DNA of 43,271 nt from NCBI GenBank assembly GCA_029210625.1, contig JARGFU010000036.1, positions 1-43,271 on the forward strand, given 5' to 3'. Position numbers and translations under genes: made by a program. Each line of letters opens with the position of its first letter. Positions within the stretch are counted from its first letter, which is position 1. This DNA is from Deltaproteobacteria bacterium (lineage in GTDB: Bacteria; Myxococcota; Myxococcia; SLRQ01). Shown piece by piece: positions 1 through 18,352 of this stretch. A model generated the notes under the pieces. That model was not told the origin of the DNA and did no database searches. It saw nothing but the letters and a program-made list of their open reading frames with translations.

Positions 1-90
1 ATCGCTGCCGGGGGTCGCGCGAGCCTCGTCGAGCTCGGGGTCGAGGGGGGGGAGGGGAGGCGGTGGGCTGCCGATGGCCGGGGTGCTCAT
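1..90 (-). CDS. Possible N-terminus of a divergent gene, cut by window edge
   Basis: On the minus strand an ATG at 90-88 opens a frame that stays open to the window edge (30 codons). It begins M-S-T-P-A-I-G-S followed by a proline-rich stretch and then an acidic segment. It would be divergent to the giant MopE-type gene. No clear Shine-Dalgarno is visible and only 30 residues can be seen, so no function can be assigned. High GC alone keeps frames open for this length, so the call is tentative. Confidence 0.3.
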   Translation of the reverse strand, partial: MSTPAIGSPPPPLPPLDPELDEARATPGSD

Positions 91-249
91 GGGGTGACGC
101 TCTGGCAAGGTCCGTGCCGCGCCGCCGGCTGCCGGGATCCGGTGGCTCTCCGGGCCGGGACCGGTCCGGCTCCCGGACGAGCGGCCCGGTGCCGCTACCG
201 CCTGCTCGCTCGCTAGGCGAAGCCGGCCCCCGGTTGCTAGGGTCCGAAG

Positions 250-10328
<10,079 letters not shown>

Positions 10329-10332
<4 letters not shown>

Positions 10333-10799
10333 TCGAGGCGAAGATCGTGGAGGGCGACCTCCTCAACCAGGAGGTCGAGGTCATCGTCAACGCCTGGAAC
10401 CGCAACCTGATCCCCTGGTGGCTGCTCCTGCCCCAGGGGGTCTCGGGGGCGATCAAGAAGCGGGGCGGCGCCGCCCCTTTTCGGGAGATCGCGAGGGGTG
10501 GGGCGATGCCCCTGGGCAGCGCCCGCCTCTCGGGGCCCGGGCGGCTCCCCTTCCGGGCGATCATCCACGTGGCGGGCATCGACCTGCTCTGGCGGGCCTC
10601 GCGGGCCTCGATCCAGGGCTCGGTGGAGAGCGCCATGGCCCTGGTCGAGCAGGAGGGCTTCGCCAGCGTGGCCTTCCCCGTCATCGGCGCGGGCTCGGGC
10701 AGCTTCGACGAGGAGGGCGCGCTCCGGCTCATGCAGGAGGCGCTCGCCGGCCTCTCGAGCCGGGCCGAGGTCCGCATCGTCCGCTTCCGCCGCGGATGA
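10329..10799 (+). CDS. Macro-domain protein (ADP-ribose-binding family)
   Basis: 156 residues forming a single macro domain. The N-terminal GDLLN...VIVNAWN segment corresponds to the usual GDIT...DAIVNAAN ADP-ribose-binding motif, and FPVIGAGSGSFD to the conserved FPxIGxGxxG loop. Macro domains bind or hydrolyse ADP-ribose, O-acetyl-ADP-ribose or ADP-ribosylated side chains; which one applies here cannot be told. The usual glycine-rich GGGG loop is replaced by a tryptophan/leucine-rich segment (IPWWLLLPQGVSGAI), so the substrate pocket may differ. The ATG overlaps the preceding TGA by four bases and its own TGA overlaps an fdhD start in the same way, so translation is probably coupled. Confidence 0.8.
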
Positions 10800-11680
10800 C
10801 GCTGGCCTTCGGGGCCGGTCGGGACGAGACTCCTCCCATGGCTGATGGACCCGTCACCGAGGTGGAGGTGCAGCGCCACGGCCGCGAGCCCGGGCGCCGG
10901 GAGGACCGGGTGGTGGTCGAGGAGCCGATGGAGATCCGCCTCGAGTTCGGCCCCCTCGAGGCCCGGCTGGGCAAGAGCGTGAGCATCACCATGCGCACCC
11001 CGGGCGAGGACTTCGAGCTGGCCTCCGGACTCCTCTTCTCCGAGGGCATCATCGAGAGCGCCGCCGAGCTGAAGGGCGTCGAGCGCTGCGGGCCTCCCGC
11101 CGCCGGGAGGAGCGAGAGCAACGTGGTGAAGGTGAGCCTCTCGCCCGAGGCCGAGATCGATCCGGTGCGGCTGCAGCGCAACCTGATCTCGTCGTCGGCC
11201 TGCGGGGTCTGCGGCAAGGCCAGCCTGGAGGCGGTGGTGCCCGCCGAGCCGGTGGGGCCGGTGCCGGCGGGGCCGCGCCTGTCGGCGGCGACGATCCAGG
11301 CCTGGCCCGCCCGCCTGCGCGAGGGGCAGGACGCCTTCGCCGCCACCGGCGGAGTTCACGCCGCCGGGGTCTTCACGCCCGGCGGGGAGCTCGCCCTGCT
11401 GCGCGAGGACGTCGGCCGCCACAACGCCGTGGACAAGGTGGTGGGCGCGCTCCTCGCCCGCGGCGAGCTCCCGGTGGGCGAGCGCTGCCTGGTGGTCAGC
11501 GGCCGCACCAGCTTCGAGATCCTCCAGAAGGCGATCCGGGCGGGCTTCCCGGTGGTCGCCGGCGTGGGGGCACCCTCGAACCTCGCCATCGAGCTCGCCC
11601 GCCGCTTCGGCCTCACCCTCCTGGGCTTCCTGCGAGAGGATGGCTTCAACGTCTACGCCGGAGAGGAGCGGGTGGAGTAG
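10796..11680 (+). CDS. fdhD: FdhD, formate dehydrogenase sulfurtransferase/accessory protein
   Basis: FdhD passes sulfur from a cysteine desulfurase to the Mo-bis-MGD cofactor of formate dehydrogenase. The family's CxxC loop is present as SSSACGVCGK (Cys136/Cys139 from this start), as are VVVEEPMEI, LASGLLFSEGII, GGVHAAG and EDVGRHNAVDK. Length is 294 residues, or 280 from the inner ATG at 10838; E. coli FdhD is about 277. I chose 10796 because it overlaps the macro stop (ATGA); neither start has a good Shine-Dalgarno. It sits directly upstream of its client formate dehydrogenase genes. The stop is TAG, and a TAGGCT box overlaps it ahead of the next gene. Confidence 0.93.
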   Translation: MTLAFGAGRDETPPMADGPVTEVEVQRHGREPGRREDRVVVEEPMEIRLEFGPLEARLGKSVSITMRTPGEDFELASGLLFSEGIIESAAELKGVERCGPPAAGRSESNVVKVSLSPEAEIDPVRLQRNLISSSACGVCGKASLEAVVPAEPVGPVPAGPRLSAATIQAWPARLREGQDAFAATGGVHAAGVFTPGGELALLREDVGRHNAVDKVVGALLARGELPVGERCLVVSGRTSFEILQKAIRAGFPVVAGVGAPSNLAIELARRFGLTLLGFLREDGFNVYAGEERVE

Positions 11681-11692
11681 GCTAGCGGGGGG

Positions 11693-13207
11693 GTGAGAAA
11701 GAAGGGCGCCAGACCGGAGGAGATCCTCCCCTCCCTCGCCGAGAAGGGCGGGGTGCTCGGTGGAAGCGTGCGCGAGGTCTCTCGGGAGACCGGCGTCCCC
11801 GAGGCCGAGGTCTGGGGCGCGGGCACCTTCTACGGGCTGCTCGCCGAGCCGGGCGAGCGGGTGCGGGTCTGCGGCGGCCTCTCCTGCCACCTGGCCGGCA
11901 CCGATCGCCTCTGCGACGACCTGCGGGCCGAGGGGCACACCGTCGAGCAGGTGAGCTGCCTGGGCCGCTGCGACCAGGCCCCCGCCGCCCTCGACCCCTC
12001 CCTCGAGCTCCTCTCGGGGGTCGAGCCCGGGCGGGTGCTGCCCGCCGACCGGGAGCTCCCGATCGATCTGGGGGGGCCGGACTACGGCGGCTACACCGCC
12101 CTGGAGCGCGCCCGCGACCTGGGCCCGGCGGCGGTGATCGACCTCGTCGAGGCCGCCGGCCTGCAGGGGCGCGGCGGCGCCGCCTTCCCGGCACACCTGA
12201 AGTGGCGCGCGGTGCGGGCCGCCCGGGACGCGACCCGCTACCTGGTGGTGAACGCCGACGAGGGCGAGCCGGGCACCTTCAAGGACCGCGAGGTGATGCT
12301 GCGTCGGCCGCACCGCCTGCTCGAGGGCGCCGCCATCGCCGCCGAGGCCGTCGGCGCCCGGGAGATCGTCCTCTACCTGCGCGGTGAGTTCCTCGACTGC
12401 GCCCGCAGCCTGGAGCGGGCGCTGGAGGAGGCCCTGCCGGCGCTGGCCGGCCTGACGCTGCACCTGCACCTGGGCCACGGCGCCTACATCTGCGGCGAGG
12501 AGACGGCGCTCCTCGAGTCCCTGGAGGGCCGGCGCGGCGAGCCCCGCCTCAAGCCTCCCTTCCCCACCGAGGCGGGCCTCCGGGGACGGCCCACCCTCAT
12601 CCACAACGTCGAGACCCTCGCCTGCCTGCCCTTCGTCCTCACCGAGGGCGGGGAGGCCTTCCGCGCTCTGGGCCGCACCGAGCCCGGCACCAAGCTCTAC
12701 TGCGCCTCCGGGGCGGTGAAGCGGCCCGGGGTCTACGAGCTGCCCCTGGGCGTGACCCTCGACGAGCTGGTCGAGGCGGCTGGCGGCTACCGAGGCACGC
12801 CCCGGGCCTTCTCCCCCGGCGGCGCCTCCTCCGGCTTCCTGCCGATGCGCGAGCGCGGCCGCCCCCTGGACGTGAAGCACCTGGCCGAGGTCGGCTCGAT
12901 GCTCGGCAGCGCCGGGGTGGTGGTGCTGCCGGACACCGTCGATCTGCTGGAGGCGGCGCGGGTGCAGCTCGCCTTCTTCGCCGCCGAGAGCTGCGGGCAG
13001 TGCGCGCCCTGCCGGATCGGCACCCGCTTCCTCCTGCAGGCCGCCACCCGCTTCGCCGGAGGCGAGGCCGCGGCGCTGGCCCACGCCGGGGACGTGGCCT
13101 GGGAGATGGCCGAGGGCTCGATCTGCGGGCTGGGGATGAGCGCCGCGAGCCCCCTGACCAGCCTGCAGCGGCACTTCCCCGAGCTCTTCGAGGGAGGCGA
13201 GGGATGA
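11693..13207 (+). CDS. fdhB: NuoE-NuoF fusion: NAD-linked formate dehydrogenase beta (diaphorase) subunit
   Basis: 504 residues with a GTG start. Residues 1-115 are NuoE-like, thioredoxin-fold, with the [2Fe-2S] ligands Cys60, Cys65, Cys89 and Cys93. Residues 130-504 are NuoF-like: FMN/NAD motifs GRGGAAFPAHLKW, NADEGEPGTFKDR and GAYICGEETALLESLEG, then the [4Fe-4S] ligands Cys434, Cys437, Cys440 and Cys478. This layout is typical of the FMN-containing beta subunit of soluble NAD+-dependent formate dehydrogenases and related hydrogenases. It passes electrons between NAD(H) and the FdhA iron-sulfur chain. The TGA stop overlaps the fdhA ATG (ATGA). Distinction from complex I is by context: no other nuo genes, and fdhD/fdhA on either side. 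Confidence 0.92.
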   Translation: MRKKGARPEEILPSLAEKGGVLGGSVREVSRETGVPEAEVWGAGTFYGLLAEPGERVRVCGGLSCHLAGTDRLCDDLRAEGHTVEQVSCLGRCDQAPAALDPSLELLSGVEPGRVLPADRELPIDLGGPDYGGYTALERARDLGPAAVIDLVEAAGLQGRGGAAFPAHLKWRAVRAARDATRYLVVNADEGEPGTFKDREVMLRRPHRLLEGAAIAAEAVGAREIVLYLRGEFLDCARSLERALEEALPALAGLTLHLHLGHGAYICGEETALLESLEGRRGEPRLKPPFPTEAGLRGRPTLIHNVETLACLPFVLTEGGEAFRALGRTEPGTKLYCASGAVKRPGVYELPLGVTLDELVEAAGGYRGTPRAFSPGGASSGFLPMRERGRPLDVKHLAEVGSMLGSAGVVVLPDTVDLLEAARVQLAFFAAESCGQCAPCRIGTRFLLQAATRFAGGEAAALAHAGDVAWEMAEGSICGLGMSAASPLTSLQRHFPELFEGGEG

Positions 13208-15915
13208 GCCGGCGCCTCTCGATCCGGCTGGACGGCCGCGAGGTCGCGGCGCAGGAGGGCGAGACCCTCCTCACCGTCGCCCGCCGCGAGGGGATCGCGA
13301 TCCCCACCCTCTGCCACGACGACCGCCTCGCGCCGGCGGGCGCCTGCCGGGCCTGCCTGGTCGAGGTCGAGGGTGAGCGGCGGCTCCAGCCGGCCTGCAC
13401 CTACCCGGTCCGTGACGCCCTCGCGGTCGAGACCGCCAGTGCGCGGGTGAAGCGGCACCGCGAGGTGCTCTTCGGCCTCTACCTCGCCGATCACCGCCTC
13501 GACGCCGGCGGCCAGCCGGTGGAGACCCCCAACGGCAACGCCCTGCGGGCGCTCGCGGCCGAGCACGGCGCGCTGCCCCTCGCCGGCCTGCCGATGCTGC
13601 GGCGCGGCCGGCCCGAGGACCCCAACCCCTACCTCAAGTTCCGGCCCGAGCTCTGCCTGGTCTGCGGGCGCTGCACCCGCTACTGCGACGAGGTCGAGGG
13701 CGTCAGCGCCATCGCCCTGGGCTGGCGCGGCGGCGAGACCACGGTGGCCACCGCGGGGATGCGCGGGCTGCTCGAGACGACCTGCGAGCTCTGCGGCGGC
13801 TGCATCGACACCTGCCCCACCGGCGCCCTCGTCGAGCGCAAGCCCCCCGCCTCCCTGCGGCCCGGAGACACGGAGAAGGTCCGCAGCACCTGCAACTACT
13901 GCGGGGTGGGCTGCCAGCTCGATCTCCACGTGAAGGGCGGGCGGCTCTTGAAGGTGACGAGCCCCGCGCCGGGCACCACCGTCAACGACGGGAACCTCTG
14001 CGTGAAGGGGCGCTTCGCCCACGACTTCGTCCACCACCCCGAGCGGCTGACGACGCCGCTGGTGCGCGGCGAGGACGGGGAGCTGCACCCGGCGACCTGG
14101 AGCGAGGCCCTCGACCGGGCGGCGAGGGGGCTCCTGGCCGTGAAGAAGCGCCACCACGCCGGGGCCCTGGGCTTCGTCTCCTCGAGCCGCTGCACCGGCG
14201 AGGAGAACTACCTGATGCAGAAGCTGGCCCGGGCCGCCTTCGGGACCAACAACTGTCATCAGTGCGCGGCCACCTGACACGCCCCGACGGTCGCCGGTCT
14301 GGTGACCATGTTCGGTGCGGGCGCGATGACCAACTCCATCCCGGAGATCCGGGACGCGGAGCTCCTCTTCGTCATCGGCTCGAACACCACCGAGGCGCAC
14401 CCGATCATCGCCATGGAGATGAAGCGGGCGGTGCAGCGGGGCGCGCGGCTGATCGTGGCCGACCCCCGGGCGATCTGGCTCACTCAGATCGCGGATCTCC
14501 ACCTCCCCCTGCGCCCGGGCACCGACGTCTGGCTGCTCAACGCCATGGCCCACGTGATCCTCGCCGAGGGGCTCGAGGACGCCCGCTTCGTCGCCGAGCA
14601 CACCGAGGGCCTGCCCGCCCTGCGGGAGGCCGTGAAGGAGTACAGCCCCGAGGCCGCCGAGGTGGTGACGGGGCTGCCCGCCGGGCAGATCCGCGAGGCG
14701 GCGCGCGCCTACGCGACGACGCGGAGGGCCGGCGTCTACTACACGCTGGGCATCACCGAGCACACCCACGGCACCGACAACGTCTACGCCCTGGCGAACC
14801 TCGTTCTGATGACCGGCCACCTCGGCGTGCGCTCCGCGGGGATGAACCCCCTGCGCGGTCAGAACAACGTCCAGGGCGCCAACGACGCGGGCGCCTCGCC
14901 GATCTTCCTGCCGGGCTACCAGCGGGTCGACGACCCGGAGGCCCGCGCGCGCTTCGGCGCGGCCTGGGGCGCCCCGGTGCCGGAGGAGGCCGGGCTGAAC
15001 CTCAACGCGATGATGAAGGCGATCGGCGAGGAGGTGAAGGGCCTGCTGGTGATGGGGGAGGACCTGCTGGTCTCCGAGCCCAACGTCGGCCGCCTCGAGG
15101 AGGCCTTCAACGGGCTCGAGTTCCTGGTGGTGCAGGACATCTTCCCCAACGAGACGATGCGCTTCGCCGACGTCGTCCTGCCGGCCGCCTCCTTCGCCGA
15201 GAAGGACGGGGTCTTCACCAACAGCGACCGCCGGGTGCAGCTCGTCCGGAAGGCCGTCGAGCCTCCCGGCGAGGCCCGCGCCGACTGGGAGATCCTCTGT
15301 GACCTGGCCCGGGCGGCGGGCTACCCGATGCCCCACTACGCCTCGGCCGCCGAGATCTACGCCGAGATGGCCTCCCTCTCCCCGAAGTTCGCCGGCATCT
15401 CCCACGCCCGGATCGCGGCCGAGGGCGGGCTGCAGTGGCCCTGCCCCACGCCGGATCACCCCGGCACGCCCACCCTCCACGAGGGCGGACCGATCATCGG
15501 CAAGGCGACCTTCCAGCCGGTGGCCTACCGGCCCAGCGCCGAGGTGGAGGACGTGGAGTACCCCTTCCTCCTCTCCACCGGCCGCACCCTCTACCAGTAC
15601 AACGCCGCCACCCAGACCCGCCGGGATCCGGGCACCGCCCTGAAGGACGGGGTCTGCTTCCTCGAGATGCATCGCCACGACGCGAAGGTGGCCGGCCTCG
15701 AGGACGGCCAGCGGGTGCGGGTCAGCTCCCGTCGCGGCAGCGTCGAGGCTCGCCTCTCGGTCTCGAGCCGGGTGCGCCCCGGCCGGGTCTGGATGCCCTT
15801 CCACTACGCCGAGGCCCGGGCGAACCTCCTGACCAACGACGCCGGGGACACCGTCACCGGGACGGCCGAGTACAAGGTCTGCGCCGTGAAGGTCGATGGG
15901 CTCGGCGACGCGTAG
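13204..15915 (+). CDS. fdhA: Selenocysteine-containing formate dehydrogenase alpha subunit
   Basis: Molybdopterin formate dehydrogenase of 903 residues, read through an in-frame TGA (14275-14277) as selenocysteine 358. The N-terminus is a NuoG-like [2Fe-2S] domain (Cys37, 48, 51, 65), followed by two [4Fe-4S] clusters (Cys151/154/157/161 and Cys194/197/200/204) and the Mo-domain cluster (Cys230/233/237/266). UGA lies at the catalytic site: CAAT-Sec-HAPTVAGL corresponds to the family's C-A-R-V-Sec-H-G-P-S-V-A-G-L. The same frame then runs without interruption to the TAG at 15913 through the rest of the family (RGQNNVQG, D-V-V-L-P). The start overlaps the fdhB stop. With FdhB it would form an NAD-linked formate dehydrogenase or CO2 reductase. 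A caller that stops at UGA would split this gene in two. Confidence 0.95.
14275..14310 (+). promoter_or_regulatory. UGA selenocysteine codon and bacterial SECIS hairpin
   Basis: Eleven bases after the UGA, GGTCGCC (14289-14295) pairs completely with GGTGACC (14301-14307), allowing one G-U pair. The five-base loop is GGTCT. The E. coli fdhF SECIS has the same spacing and the same GGUCU apical loop, which SelB recognises. The hairpin is inside coding sequence, as expected for bacteria. selA, selB, selC and selD are not in this window. Confidence 0.92.
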
Positions 15916-16339
15916 GGAGAGCCTGGCCCCCGAGTTCCTCCGGCCGGCGCCCCTCCTGGCGGTGGCCGTGCTCGCCCTGAACGACCACTGGCTCAAGGGC
16001 GCGGACCTCCTGCCCGGCTGGCTGACCGGCAAGCTCTCCGACCTCGCCGGCCTCTTCTTCTTCCCCCTCTTCCTCTCGGCGCTGGTGGGCCTCCTCACCC
16101 GCCGCCCGCCGGGCACGCGCCGCCTGGCGGTCTGCGCCGGGATCACCGCGCTCGCCTTCACCGCGCTGCAGCTCTGGCCGGCCTTCCGGAGCCTCTACCT
16201 CGACCTGCACCGGGCGCTGCTCCCCTCCTGGCACTTCACGGTCACCGCGGATCCCACCGACCTGCTCGCCCTGCCGATGTGCGCCCTGGCCTTCTGGTAC
16301 GGACACCGTCGATTGACAGCGGCGACCGCCGGAGATTGA
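15896..16339 (+). CDS. Small integral membrane protein, unknown function
   Basis: 147 residues with about four hydrophobic segments, starting near residues 18-34, 41-65, 79-95 and 120-138. It has a conserved-looking motif LNDHWLKG...LPGWLTGKLSDLAGL between the first two segments. The ATG lies inside the end of fdhA (20-bp overlap), so it is probably translated with the formate dehydrogenase genes. No catalytic motif is recognised. I recall similar proteins only as uncharacterised ones in myxobacteria-like genomes. Confidence 0.75.
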   Translation: MGSATRRESLAPEFLRPAPLLAVAVLALNDHWLKGADLLPGWLTGKLSDLAGLFFFPLFLSALVGLLTRRPPGTRRLAVCAGITALAFTALQLWPAFRSLYLDLHRALLPSWHFTVTADPTDLLALPMCALAFWYGHRRLTAATAGD

Positions 16340-16347
16340 TAGGGCGC

Positions 16348-16914
16348 ATGACTCCTGCATCCGAACTGAAGCGTGGCCACCGCATCCAGGTCGACGGCGA
16401 GGCCTTCGCCGTCATCGACGTCGCCCAGCAGACCGCGACCGCCCGCGGCGGCGGCACCCTGGTCCGCCTCAAGCTGCGGAACTTGCGGACCGGCCAGCTC
16501 CTCGACCGGGCCTTCAAGGGCACCGAGCGCCTGCCCCAGCCCGACTTCGAGCGGCGACAGGTGCAGTTCCTCTACCAGGAGGGGGATCAGGTCTTCCACT
16601 TCATGGACACGAGCTCCTACGAGCAGTTCTCCATGGAGCGCGATCGGATCGCCGACGAGGTCGGCTACCTCAAGCCCGAGGACGAGGTGCGCGGCAACTT
16701 CCTCGACGGGGTCTGCATCGGCTTCGAGCTGCCCACCTCGGTCGAGCTCAAGGTCGTCGAGACCGAGCCCGGCTCCCAGGGCGACACCGTGAGCAAGGTG
16801 ATGAAGCCCGCGACCCTCGAGACCGGGATCATCGTGCCGGTGCCCCTCTTCGTGAACGAGGGGGACGTGATCGTCGTCGACACCCGCGAGGCGCGCTACG
16901 TCAAGCGAGCCTAG
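16348..16914 (+). CDS. efpL: EF-P paralogue of the EfpL (YeiP) type
   Basis: 188 residues with the three-domain EF-P layout (KOW-like N-domain and two OB folds). EF-P family proteins bind the ribosome between P and E sites to relieve stalling at proline-rich stretches. The tip of the N-domain loop reads T-A-R-G-G-G with Arg33, like the T-A-R-G of E. coli EfpL/YeiP, and not the P-G-K-G carrying the modified Lys34 of canonical EF-P. VRTG/LRTG, ELPTSVELKVVETEPG and KPATLETG match the family. So I expect an unmodified, EfpL-like factor. The ATG is nine bases after the preceding stop. A TTGACA at 16313-16318 could be a -35 box, but the -10 match is weak. Confidence 0.85.
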   Translation: MTPASELKRGHRIQVDGEAFAVIDVAQQTATARGGGTLVRLKLRNLRTGQLLDRAFKGTERLPQPDFERRQVQFLYQEGDQVFHFMDTSSYEQFSMERDRIADEVGYLKPEDEVRGNFLDGVCIGFELPTSVELKVVETEPGSQGDTVSKVMKPATLETGIIVPVPLFVNEGDVIVVDTREARYVKRA

Positions 16915-16979
16915 CGGTCCATCGTTGGCCGGAGTTCGGCTGCGCTCGGAGGGCGGCGGTCTCCTTGCAGGCAGCTCTC

Positions 16980-17056
16980 GGCTGTCAGCTATCAGCCCTC
17001 AGTCGCGTGGCTCACGTGTCGACAGCTGACAGCTGACAGCTGACAGCTGACAGCTG
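16980..17056 (+). repeat. Inverted pair of AGCT heptamer arrays, element 1
   Basis: Left arm 16980-17002 carries degenerate seven-base steps of the AGCTGTC/AGCTATC type. The right arm 17021-17056 is five perfect copies of GACAGCT plus one base. GACAGCT is the reverse complement of AGCTGTC, so the arms can pair into a hairpin with a roughly 18-base loop. It lies in the 215-base gap between efpL and the thiolase. Element 2 at 19904-19991 has the same design. Confidence 0.85.
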
Positions 17057-17129
17057 GACCACCGCGCCTCGGAACGGACTCTGTCGCCGCTCTTCAAGCC
17101 TCTCGTCGCCGGGTGTACCCTCGCCCGCC

Positions 17130-18332
17130 ATGAACGACGCTCTCATCTGCTCCGCCCTCCGCACCCCCATCGGCCGCATCCGCGGCGGCCTCTCGGACGT
17201 GCGCCCCGACGATCTCCTCGCGCTGGCCATCGAGAAGGTGGTCGAGCAGTCGGGCGTCCCTCCCGAGGTGATCGACGACGTCTACGGCGGCTGCGCGAAC
17301 CAGGCCGGCGAGGACAACCGCAACGTCACCCGGATGGCGCTGCTCATCGCCGGCCTGCCCGACTCGGTGCCTGGCGTCACGATCAACCGCCTCTGCGCCA
17401 GCAGCCTCGAGGCGGTGAACCAGGCCGCCCGGGCGATCAAGCTCGGCGAGGAGTCGGTCTGCATCGCCGGCGGCGTCGAGTCCATGAGCCGGGCGCCCTG
17501 GTCCATGCCCAAGCCCGCGATGGGGTACCCCTCGGGGAACGTCACCGTCTACGACACGGCGCTGGGCTGGCGCTACCCGAACCCTAAGCTCGAGGCCCGC
17601 TTCCCCCTCGAGGGGATGGGTGAAACCGCCGAGAACCTGGTCGAGAAGTACGGCATCGGCCGGGAGGAGCAGGACGAGTTCGCCTTCCAGTCCCACCAGA
17701 AGGCGCTGAAGGCCCAGGAGTCGGGCGCCTTCGAGGCCGAGATCATCCCGGTCTCGGTGCCCCAGCGAAAGAAGGACCCGATCGTCGTCGACCGGGACGA
17801 GGGCCCCCGCGCCGACACCACCCGGGAGAAGCTCGCCAGCCTCAAGCCCGTCTTCCGCAAGGGCGGCAGCGTGACCGCCGGCAACTCCTCCACCCTCAAC
17901 GACGGCTCGGCGGCCCTGCTCCTGGCCTCGCCCGAGGCGGCGAAGGCGCACGGCCTGAAGCCCCTCGCCCGGGTGGTGGCCTCGGCCGCCGCCGGCGTGG
18001 ATCCGCGGCACATGGGCATCGGCCCGGCGCCGGCCACCCGCAAGGCGTTGAAGCTCGCCGGCTGGTCGCTGGCGGACATCGAGCTGGCCGAGCTGAACGA
18101 GGCCTTCGCCGCTCAGTCGCTGGCGGTCCTGCGCGAGCTCGAGCTCGATCCCGCGATCGTGAACGTGAACGGCGGCGCCATCGCCCTGGGGCACCCCCTG
18201 GGGCAGTCCGGCGCGCGGATCCTGGTGACCCTGATCCACGCCCTGAAGGCGCGCGGCAAGCGCCGGGGCCTCGCCACCCTCTGCGTCGGAGTCGGTCAGG
18301 GCGTCGCGACCCTGGTCGAGCTGATCGACTAG
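17130..18332 (+). CDS. Thiolase (acetyl-CoA acetyltransferase / 3-ketoacyl-CoA thiolase)
   Basis: 400 residues, the full length of the thiolase family. The acyl-accepting Cys89 lies in [10 protein letters not shown], the catalytic His355 in [16 protein letters not shown], and the second Cys385 in CVGVGQG. NEAFA and [10 protein letters not shown] are also present. It either condenses two acetyl-CoA or cleaves 3-ketoacyl-CoA in beta-oxidation or aromatic catabolism. N-terminal similarity to PcaF/FadA-type enzymes is seen, but the chain-length preference cannot be told. No partner FadB gene is adjacent. A TACCCT box sits 8 nt before the ATG. Confidence 0.92.
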   Translation: MNDALICSALRTPIGRIRGGLSDVRPDDLLALAIEKVVEQSGVPPEVIDDVYGGCANQAGEDNRNVTRMALLIAGLPDSVPGVTINRLCASSLEAVNQAARAIKLGEESVCIAGGVESMSRAPWSMPKPAMGYPSGNVTVYDTALGWRYPNPKLEARFPLEGMGETAENLVEKYGIGREEQDEFAFQSHQKALKAQESGAFEAEIIPVSVPQRKKDPIVVDRDEGPRADTTREKLASLKPVFRKGGSVTAGNSSTLNDGSAALLLASPEAAKAHGLKPLARVVASAAAGVDPRHMGIGPAPATRKALKLAGWSLADIELAELNEAFAAQSLAVLRELELDPAIVNVNGGAIALGHPLGQSGARILVTLIHALKARGKRRGLATLCVGVGQGVATLVELID

Positions 18333-18352
18333 CCCGAGATCCGGATTGCCCG

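Noticed and set aside
11693-13207. NuoE/NuoF fusion as part of respiratory complex I
   Set aside because: No other nuo genes are adjacent. fdhD and a formate dehydrogenase alpha subunit flank it, and the fused form is typical of soluble NAD-dependent formate dehydrogenases.
16313-16342. TTGACA plus TGATAG as an efpL promoter
   Set aside because: The -35 is perfect, but the candidate -10 matches only two of six bases at an 18-base gap and lies inside the end of the previous gene. Kept only as a remark in the efpL entry.
17021-17056. Heptamer array as a CRISPR or origin iteron array
   Set aside because: The units are 7 bases with no spacers, no cas genes and no replication initiator gene nearby.
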